This document shows, piece by piece, positions 7,173 to 13,083 of a DNA stretch of 18,043 nt. The stretch comes from JBAXTE01 sp964653595 (GTDB taxonomy: Bacteria; Bacteroidota; Bacteroidia; Bacteroidales; WCHB1-69), in NCBI GenBank assembly GCA_964653595.1, contig CAZZHH010000064.1:1-18043 (forward strand), written 5' to 3'. How positions within the stretch are numbered: position 1 is the first letter of the stretch; every line of letters starts with the position of its first letter. The notes under the pieces are model-generated. The model had not been told where the DNA came from. It was given only the letters and a program-made list of their open reading frames with translations, and ran no database searches. Position numbers and translations under genes: made by a program.

Positions 7173-7301
7173 AAAAGCATCTGTGGATAGAGAAATGGTA
7201 TTATCGACAGATTGGTTAAAAAACACCTTGATGTTTTGACTAAATACAAATGTTGTTAGAAACAAAAGATATAGCAAAAAGCATAATTGTTTAGTTTTCA
7301 T
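7104..7301 (-). pseudogene. 5' fragment of a secreted protein gene (possibly PLD-like nuclease), fused out of frame to the remnant
   Basis: A 65-codon frame starts with a lysine-rich signal peptide, KTKQLCFLLYLLFLTTFVFS, with a probable cut before Gln22. About 22 mature residues follow (NIKVFFNQSVDNTISLSTDA). This beginning resembles secreted phospholipase D-like nucleases of Bacteroidota (IKVYF...PVDNS...); that is recall of pattern, not a search, so it is tentative. From about 7170 on, the frame crosses the DNA of the oxidoreductase remnant in the wrong frame (low-complexity Pro/Gln/Ser) and stops at 7104. The fragment and remnant together look like a deletion join of two genes. Confidence 0.5.
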
Positions 7302-7336
7302 AATATGTTGGATTAACGAGACTTCATTTAAACAAA

Positions 7337-7906
7337 CTAAATCATCCGATTTCCAGCCTCATCCATGGTCGCTCCCAGCGAGAGGAACCCGTGGTTTTTG
7401 ATCAGGAGATAGTTGTTGTTTTGCAACACCTGTAGCACCTCTCCCACTAACTCTTGCGTGCCATAAGGAGCTTCGTTTCGGGTGATTGGGGTACCCGGTT
7501 TCGGGTTGCTCAGCAACTCCTCGTTGTGGCCGTGAAAGATGGCGTTGATATCGGGACGCATTTTGTAGATGGCGAAATGGAGCATGCTTTCGGAGGATGG
7601 ATCGCACAGACCTTCGGCATACACCGTCTTTTTGGTAAAATCCACATCCCAGACGGTGACAAAGTTGTTGGCCGACAATCTCCGGTTGAGCGCCAGCTGC
7701 GTGCCGGTAATCACAAAGGCGTTGGAACCCGGTTGCAGTCGGTAGCTGAGGTTGCCGCTCGAAGCTCCGTTTGCGATCGGAGTCAGGTTAAGTTTTTGAA
7801 ACTCGTTGCACCAGTTCATCAGCTGCTTCAGCTTCGGATCGTTTTCGGGAGCCATCTCTTCGATAAAGAAGGTGCTGAATTTCACTCCGTTGTATTGTTC
7901 GCTCAT
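7337..7906 (-). CDS. Class II aldolase/adducin family protein, probable 5-(methylthio)ribulose-1-phosphate aldolase (Ald2-like)
   Basis: A zinc-dependent class II aldolase of the fuculose-phosphate aldolase type. The phosphate-binding NGASSGNLSYR (46-56), catalytic Glu106 in SSES, and zinc ligands His125 and His127 (FHGHNE) plus His172 (KNHGF) are all present. The Glu-to-first-His spacing (19) equals that of E. coli FucA. The start overlaps the mtnA stop by ATGA, so they are translationally coupled. Coupling to mtnA points to the DHAP shunt, in which MtnA yields the ribulose-1-phosphate and the aldolase splits it into DHAP and an aldehyde (methylthioacetaldehyde or acetaldehyde). The 189-residue protein ends about 20 residues after the last zinc ligand, shorter than FucA (215), so a small C-terminal loss next to the scar is possible. 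The gene is clearly GC-richer than its flanks. Confidence 0.82.
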   Translation of the reverse strand: MSEQYNGVKFSTFFIEEMAPENDPKLKQLMNWCNEFQKLNLTPIANGASSGNLSYRLQPGSNAFVITGTQLALNRRLSANNFVTVWDVDFTKKTVYAEGLCDPSSESMLHFAIYKMRPDINAIFHGHNEELLSNPKPGTPITRNEAPYGTQELVGEVLQVLQNNNYLLIKNHGFLSLGATMDEAGNRMI

Positions 7907-8952
7907 CGGTTGAATATTTTGGTTCGTATTGATTGTTCGTTGGCTTCCACAATCCCCTTTTCGGTGATAAAGCCGGTGATATATTTTGCCGGAGTCACGT
8001 CGAACCCCGGATTCAAAGCCGTTGACATCGGGTTGGCGATGTTTATTTTGTGTTTGATGCCCTCTTTATCAAGCCCTTCACACCAAAGCACCTCCTCTTC
8101 GGAACGGTATTCGATGGGAATATCCAACCCGGTGTTGCAGTCGAAATCGAAGGTGGAACTGGGCACGGCGATATAAAACGGGATTCCATAAGCATGCGCT
8201 ACGATGGCTTTCTCCATCGTGCCGATTTTGTTGGCGGTATCTCCGTTGCGCGCCACACGGTCGGCACCCACGATCATCATATCCACTTTCCCTTGACTCA
8301 TCATAAACGCCGTGGCATTGTCGGGAATGATGGTGTGCGAGATTCCTTCGTGATGCAGTTCCCATGCAGTCAGGCGCGCGCCTTGCAGGCGGGGGCGGGT
8401 TTCATCCACCCACACATGGACTTTCTTCCCACTGCGGTGAGCGGCATAAATGGGCGAGAGGGCGGTGCCATAATCCACAAACGCCAGCCAGCCGGCATTG
8501 CAGTGGGTGGCGATGTTAAAACCATCTTTGATCAATTCGTTTCCGAAATCACCGATTGCCTGCGAGTCGGAAGCATCCTTGTCGGCCACCATTTGCGCTT
8601 CGGCCACCGCCAAGTCGACACCGATCATTCCTTTTTGAAATACTCGATCGATGGCGTAAAAGAGGTTCTGAGCTGTAGGGCGGGTAGCGGCAATCAGCTC
8701 TTTGGCGTTCAGGATAAATGCGGCATAATCATCCGTAGGCGCTTCCAAACAGGCCTGAGCCATGGCAAACGCACCGGCCGCGCCAATTGCACCAGCACCG
8801 CGGACGGTCATGTTGCGAATCACCTCAGCCGTTTCAGTATATGATTTGCAGGTGATGACTTCAAAAGAAAAGGGGAGAAGGTTCTGGTCAATCAAAGAGA
8901 CGATTCCCTCGCTCATCCAAATGGTGCGATAGTGCTGGTTTGATATGTTCAT
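7903..8952 (-). CDS. mtnA: S-methyl-5-thioribose-1-phosphate isomerase
   Basis: Aldose-ketose isomerase of the eIF2B-alpha-like family, converting 5-methylthioribose-1-phosphate to the ribulose-1-phosphate (also 5-deoxyribose-1-phosphate) in nucleoside salvage. From the ATG at 8952 it has 349 residues. Motifs in order are MTVRGAGAIGAAGA (48-61), ATHCNAG with Cys151, DETRPRLQGARLTAWEL (183-199), and VGADRVARNGDTANKIGT with Asp231. Cys151 and Asp231 keep the 80-residue spacing of the Bacillus catalytic pair Cys160/Asp240. An in-frame ATG 60 bases upstream (9012) exists, but its 20 extra residues are not family-like and lie in AT-rich DNA, so 8952 is preferred. No other methionine-salvage genes follow except the coupled aldolase. 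No good promoter element was found just upstream. Confidence 0.94.
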   Translation of the reverse strand: MNISNQHYRTIWMSEGIVSLIDQNLLPFSFEVITCKSYTETAEVIRNMTVRGAGAIGAAGAFAMAQACLEAPTDDYAAFILNAKELIAATRPTAQNLFYAIDRVFQKGMIGVDLAVAEAQMVADKDASDSQAIGDFGNELIKDGFNIATHCNAGWLAFVDYGTALSPIYAAHRSGKKVHVWVDETRPRLQGARLTAWELHHEGISHTIIPDNATAFMMSQGKVDMMIVGADRVARNGDTANKIGTMEKAIVAHAYGIPFYIAVPSSTFDFDCNTGLDIPIEYRSEEEVLWCEGLDKEGIKHKINIANPMSTALNPGFDVTPAKYITGFITEKGIVEANEQSIRTKIFNR

Positions 8953-8983
8953 CGATGTGTAATATTCATAGATAATTATTTTT

Positions 8984-9027
8984 AGGTGTAAATCCCTTGG
9001 ATTTGTCTGCATTCAGGACTTACACCT
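8984..9027. repeat. Inverted repeat overlapping the SWIM-gene stop
   Basis: AGGTGTAAATCC (8984-8995) and GGACTTACACCT (9016-9027) are complementary over 11 of 12 positions around a 20-base loop. The TAA stop of the SWIM-protein gene lies in the right arm. On the minus strand the hairpin is followed by A's rather than T's, so it is not a canonical terminator. It marks the composition step between AT-rich and GC-rich DNA. Confidence 0.55.
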
Positions 9028-10711
9028 TTTGCAGTTCTTCCATTAATGCCTTTCTCTTAGGATATTCTGTTCTCAAAAAAGCGATAATTTCATTAGCTTT
9101 GTCTCTTGCTCCTAACTTAATAATCTTACGAATATATCTACATGCATTTTGATAATGGTCTCGTCCCATGCTTTTTTCCATGTATTTTTTAATGCCATTT
9201 GCATATAATTCTACAATATCATCTGTATATTGTTTTGAAAGATACTTTTCGTATTGGTCAATTGTGTTTAAATCAGGTGATTTTTTAACCAATTCCAAAA
9301 GTCTACTCCACCATTCTTCTTTTATGAAAATACTTGCGATCAAACCTGTATTAATCCTTCGGGTTTTTGTTGTAATATCCTGAATAATTTCTTCAACAAA
9401 TGTATTCCATTTTTCAGGTTTTACATATTGCTTAAGTATTTGGTAGTAATCCTGTTCATCCCTAAAATTGTCGATAAATAACAGACGTGCATATTCAATG
9501 ATTTTCTTAGAATCGTTTTGGGCTTGAGCTATTCTTAGCAGCCAGTTGTACCATTCTTTTTCCAATCCGGGCTTGTCTTCCAAATCATAATCTACTCCGT
9601 CTTTGGCTATTGAAATTGCTTTCTCAAAATTTTTATTGTTTAATGCATTTTGAATTGCTTCCCGTCTTAAAAACGGGTTTGTGATATTTTGCTCAAGGTA
9701 TTGTTCAGCGGCAATTTCACCTTTGGCCTTTAATAAAATATCGTACTTAATTTTCTGAGCTTCTTCTCTCTCGTAATCTGACATTTGTGCATTATCAATT
9801 TGCTTAAAAATACGCTCGATTTCTTCTTCAGTCTTTGAAAGTATAGCCGCAAGCTCCAGAACTTCTATGTGCCATTCCCAATCCGAAAAAATTTGCTCGT
9901 CTAAAGAGGTAAAGCAAAAATCGATTATTAATTTTCTGATTTCTTCGGAGGATTGTTCCTGTGCAATAGTCATGAGTATTTCATAAGCAGTATCAATATT
10001 TCCGCCAATTTCGCCATTGCTGTCATCAGAATTTTGTAAGGCTTCGATCATTTGTTCCATTACAGCAGTAGAAATAAACACAGCACTTTTATAATTGCGA
10101 TTGTTTATTTGTTTTTGAGCTGTCTCTAAAAGATTGTTAATTGCATTACCGACCAGTCGTGTAGCCGACCAGTCGATAAAACCATGCCTATCGGAAGCCG
10201 ATTTTATAATTGATTTTATCTGATCAACATAGAGTTCTTTCGATTCATTGGAATTGTGTTGGGCAAACGAAGACAAGAATAAATTTCTAAACGGTACGTT
10301 TACTGATGCTTTTTCTCTTACAAATTGTTTCAGTTCGTCCAGGGTGGTTTTTTCGAGCAATTCGTCAACCTGTTGGGCAACGGTTTTACGTTTAACAGAT
10401 TTAGATTTTTGTTTTTTATTCGCTTTTTTGTCCAATTCCAACTCGTCTTGTTGCAAGTAAAAAATTACGGCAGCCACATGTTTGCAAACCGGCCCCATAT
10501 CGTAAGGACAATCGCAAACATACTCGGTAATTACCCCGTTTTTAAGGGTAAATTCCACGGTGTAATCTTCGGAGCCTTCAACCGTGGCCTCGTATTCTCC
10601 TGGACTTATTTCTTCGGGTTCGTGTACATGTCCTTTTTTAAAATAGGACAACCCCCGTTCCAAGATGGTTTCGTCTATTAATTGCTCAAATTGGTTTAAT
10701 GGAATTTGCAT
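9020..10711 (-). CDS. SWIM zinc-finger domain protein linked to the restriction-modification operon
   Basis: A 563-residue, probably cytoplasmic protein. Near the N-terminus lies a SWIM zinc finger, CDCPYDMGPVCKH: Cys66, Cys68, Cys76 and His78 in the C-x-C-xn-C-x-H pattern, preceded by the usual beta-rich lead (GLSYFKKGHV, YTVEFTLKNGVITEYVCDC). SWIM fingers bind DNA or mediate protein contacts. After a lysine-rich linker (about 94-111) the remaining 450 residues are all-helical, rich in Leu/Ile/Glu with tandem helix-pair character like TPR or HEAT repeats; no catalytic motif is seen. The start lies 3 bases after the hsdS stop, so it is almost certainly the last gene of the same transcript. 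Related SWIM proteins are known near SNF2-type helicases in bacteria, but none is present here. Function in the operon is unknown. Confidence 0.8.
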   Translation of the reverse strand: MQIPLNQFEQLIDETILERGLSYFKKGHVHEPEEISPGEYEATVEGSEDYTVEFTLKNGVITEYVCDCPYDMGPVCKHVAAVIFYLQQDELELDKKANKKQKSKSVKRKTVAQQVDELLEKTTLDELKQFVREKASVNVPFRNLFLSSFAQHNSNESKELYVDQIKSIIKSASDRHGFIDWSATRLVGNAINNLLETAQKQINNRNYKSAVFISTAVMEQMIEALQNSDDSNGEIGGNIDTAYEILMTIAQEQSSEEIRKLIIDFCFTSLDEQIFSDWEWHIEVLELAAILSKTEEEIERIFKQIDNAQMSDYEREEAQKIKYDILLKAKGEIAAEQYLEQNITNPFLRREAIQNALNNKNFEKAISIAKDGVDYDLEDKPGLEKEWYNWLLRIAQAQNDSKKIIEYARLLFIDNFRDEQDYYQILKQYVKPEKWNTFVEEIIQDITTKTRRINTGLIASIFIKEEWWSRLLELVKKSPDLNTIDQYEKYLSKQYTDDIVELYANGIKKYMEKSMGRDHYQNACRYIRKIIKLGARDKANEIIAFLRTEYPKRKALMEELQKV

Positions 10712-10714
10712 AAT

Positions 10715-12190
10715 CTATCCTAATAATAATATTTCAATTTCTTTGCTTGCTTTTGCAAGTGCTTCTTTCGTTTTGTCTTTCAGTTGCTGGACTTGTTGTC
10801 TTATGTTTGTAATGTGGTCAGCAATTTCTTTTTGCTTGTCAAGCGGTGGAACTGGAATTGGTAAATTCAAATACTCATTCAATATCAAGTTTCTAATTCC
10901 ATTTGTTTGGCTTTGCATTACGTCTGTGATTTTAATATTATGAATGGTTTTCAAATAATTGAAAACAAAATAAGGATTAACAATGCTTTCATTTACCCTG
11001 AATTTATGTACAAAATTACTGTACCCAATTGAATAATTTTCAGTAAGTTCTTTTGTCAAAATTGAAATTCTGCCAACTGGTTGATTTTCGCTACCACCCG
11101 ATTTTTCAATTAGTAAATCACTGGCTTGTATATCCAAAGATTTATATTTTGTCTTACTAATTAGGCGGTATTTGGCTCTGCTTCCGTCAACATTCAAATT
11201 AAATTTATTATCAAATTCAGTTGCTCTAATCACTAAACAACGAACAAATTCATTTTCATCAAATAATTCTTTATCATCATTTCCCCAATCTCCAGAACAA
11301 CTTTGAATAATTGCAGATTTAAGTGTTTGGTGTTTATAGTTTGTTTTATAAAGGGATTTAATTAGTTCTTTACTTTGAATAGAATAAAGTTTCGGATCAA
11401 ATCTACCACCTGTTATTTCTTTAAAAGTAGTCACAAACATTCTATTCTTCAAAGTATTTTCAGGCGGTTTGGGCAATCTAATTCCCAATTCCTCTAGCAA
11501 ATAATCGTCAATACTTGAAAGTAATTTGTCGGCTTGGGCTTCGTTTATTTTTTTCTGCTCAAAACAATTGTTAAAAACCTGAACTATCTTTTTTTGAATT
11601 TCTTTATCTGGTATTGGAATGGTTACATTACTTAACTCTTCTTGTGTAATTGCTGGATAGTTTCCACCACTACAGCGTTGTTCAAACTGCTTTAATATAA
11701 TTTGTTGTCGTAAAATTGCAAACAAATATTCTCTGTCAATTTCAGGATTCGTAATGTTTCTTAGTACACTAAAACCTGTTGATGCAATTGAAAAATCTTG
11801 TTCTTTATTAATTAAAGCAATTGCACCTCTACTAGGTCGTGTAGTTGAAATGATAATATCGTTTTCACGAACAACCATTTTGGCTCTACTTGCTGCCTTC
11901 TCTTTTTCAACCTGAACAATATTCTGAATTTCACCAGAAATGGTGTCAATTTCGCTAATTTCAATATAGGGGAATGTGGATTTGAAGTAATCTTGTTGAT
12001 TCCATGTTTCAGCTGAAAATCTAACAATTTCCCTCAATCGTTTATGATTGTTGCGTTTGATTTTTTCAAGATTCTCTTTGTATTCTTGTTTGTAAAATTG
12101 TGGGTCAAGTCGTTTTTCCAATTCGCTTTTTTGCAAAATGAATACTCGGCTTGGGTTTACAGTTGTTGATTGTATTGTGTAATTACTCAT
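10715..12190 (-). CDS. hsdS: Restriction-modification specificity subunit S (two target-recognition domains)
   Basis: A 491-residue DNA sequence-specificity subunit. The N-terminal half (about 20-230) is one target-recognition domain: PYIEISEIDTISGEI, NDIIISTTRPSRGAIAL, the proline-containing YPAITQEELSNVTIPIPDKE helix entry, then a coiled-coil spacer (EIQKKIVQVFNNCFEQKKIN). The second half (about 255-491) repeats the plan: FDPKLYS, VRCLVIRATEFD, ASDLLIEKSGG, GIRNLILNEYLNLPIPVPPL, and a final coil (KQKEIADHITNIRQQVQQLK). Two half-site domains separated by helices read a bipartite target, as in type I and BcgI-type systems. The start is 5 bases after the stop of the Bro-N gene. Intact length and both coils suggest a functional protein; the recognition sequence cannot be derived. 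Confidence 0.93.
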   Translation of the reverse strand: MSNYTIQSTTVNPSRVFILQKSELEKRLDPQFYKQEYKENLEKIKRNNHKRLREIVRFSAETWNQQDYFKSTFPYIEISEIDTISGEIQNIVQVEKEKAASRAKMVVRENDIIISTTRPSRGAIALINKEQDFSIASTGFSVLRNITNPEIDREYLFAILRQQIILKQFEQRCSGGNYPAITQEELSNVTIPIPDKEIQKKIVQVFNNCFEQKKINEAQADKLLSSIDDYLLEELGIRLPKPPENTLKNRMFVTTFKEITGGRFDPKLYSIQSKELIKSLYKTNYKHQTLKSAIIQSCSGDWGNDDKELFDENEFVRCLVIRATEFDNKFNLNVDGSRAKYRLISKTKYKSLDIQASDLLIEKSGGSENQPVGRISILTKELTENYSIGYSNFVHKFRVNESIVNPYFVFNYLKTIHNIKITDVMQSQTNGIRNLILNEYLNLPIPVPPLDKQKEIADHITNIRQQVQQLKDKTKEALAKASKEIEILLLG

Positions 12191-12195
12191 TCGTT

Positions 12196-13041
12196 CTAAG
12201 GTTTTAATTTTTTTGGAGCATCTTTCTCTTTCAACAAACCTTTTGCATTTATTGATGTAACAACCTTTTTACCTGTTTTTGCTTCAAGTTCTTTGCGTGC
12301 AACCTTTGCCACATTGCCACCCTGTTTAGCTACTTTTTTATTTTCTTCAAAATTTTTGGGTTCAACCGCTTGCGAGATGTCTTTGGTAGATGCTTCGGCA
12401 AGCATATTCAATATGAGTTCGGTATTGGTCATGTTATCCCTAAGGTTTTCCTTTTTCAAACCCTTTAAAACTTTATATTCTTTGGTGGTTTTATTGCTCC
12501 AAGCCTTGGTAATAATGTCGGTAAGCGTAGCAAACTGAGTGCCTTCTTTCATTCCCCGCTTTTTCCATTCATCGGTCAGCTCCTTTCTCACTTCAATGCT
12601 TTTTAGTCGCTGATTGATCCAGTTTTCAGAATATCCAAGTTTTAAGTATTGCTCCAATGCCCTATCGATAGTGAGTTCAGGGTCTTGCATTTCGTCTAAA
12701 CGTTCACTGGCTATTTGTGCCAACCAAAGTTTAAAAGGTTCTGCTTTTGGGGAAGGAATGGATTGAATTAACCTGAAAAGCTCTTCTATATCAGCAACAT
12801 CAGTCAAATAGAATTTACCATCGGCTGATTGCATTTTCAGTTGTCCCAATTTTTGGGACAACTCACTTCCTTCATTTTTAAGTTTGGTTTTTAAAGCATT
12901 CCAATACTTGCGAGGCCTTGGACTCTCTGTTAAAACTTCAATAACATCAATTATTGAGAAATACCATTTTTCATTTTCGGCATCCCATAAGGTTCGTACC
13001 TTCTTTTCTTCAAATATTTTAATGGAATTTTGTTGTTTCAT
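12196..13041 (-). CDS. Bro-N domain, DinD-like protein inside the restriction-modification operon
   Basis: A 281-residue protein. The first 115 residues fit a Bro-N (phage antirepressor-type) domain: RTLWDAENEKWYFSIIDVIE, then LTESPRPRKYWNALKTKL, and DGKFYLTDVADIEELFRLIQ. The C-terminal part (about 135-260) resembles E. coli DinD (DNA-damage-inducible protein D): an ATLTDII-like segment, KGLKKENLRDNMTNTEL, then AEASTKDISQAVEPKNFEEN and GGNVAKVARKELE, matching the DinD pattern of a ST/NTEL helix followed by a gly-lys-x-val-arg stretch. It is lysine-rich at the C-terminus. It lies between the methylase and hsdS, so co-expression is likely. Bro-N genes are known passengers of restriction loci in Bacteroidota; the role (regulator, damage response or nuclease inhibitor) is not established. 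DinD similarity is judged by eye. Confidence 0.78.
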   Translation of the reverse strand: MKQQNSIKIFEEKKVRTLWDAENEKWYFSIIDVIEVLTESPRPRKYWNALKTKLKNEGSELSQKLGQLKMQSADGKFYLTDVADIEELFRLIQSIPSPKAEPFKLWLAQIASERLDEMQDPELTIDRALEQYLKLGYSENWINQRLKSIEVRKELTDEWKKRGMKEGTQFATLTDIITKAWSNKTTKEYKVLKGLKKENLRDNMTNTELILNMLAEASTKDISQAVEPKNFEENKKVAKQGGNVAKVARKELEAKTGKKVVTSINAKGLLKEKDAPKKLKP

Positions 13042-13057
13042 AATGTATCAATTTTAT

Positions 13058-13082
13058 AAAAAAATCGGAAATTCTGATTTTT
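13058..13082 (-). terminator. Weak attenuator-like hairpin between methylase and Bro-N genes
   Basis: On the minus strand, AAAAATCAGAA and TTCCGATTTTT (13082-13060) pair with one G-T wobble and a minimal loop, followed by seven T's in all (through 13058) before the Bro-N start at 13041. It sits directly after the methylase stop. The stem is AT-rich, so partial read-through rather than full termination is expected. Confidence 0.35.
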
Positions 13083-13083
13083 C

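Noticed and set aside
6827..7174. 115-codon plus-strand frame
   Set aside because: Its antisense frame encodes clear oxidoreductase motifs (SARRAGTT, SSQYWNMVHG); the plus-strand frame is a shadow.
7454..8844. Long plus-strand open frames (7454-8176, 8050-8844) opposite mtnA and the aldolase
   Set aside because: They are antisense shadows in GC-rich DNA; the minus-strand proteins carry complete family motifs and the plus-strand translations resemble nothing recognisable.
8984..9027. Inverted repeat as a rho-independent terminator of the restriction operon
   Set aside because: It is not followed by a T-run on the minus strand; kept only as an inverted repeat.
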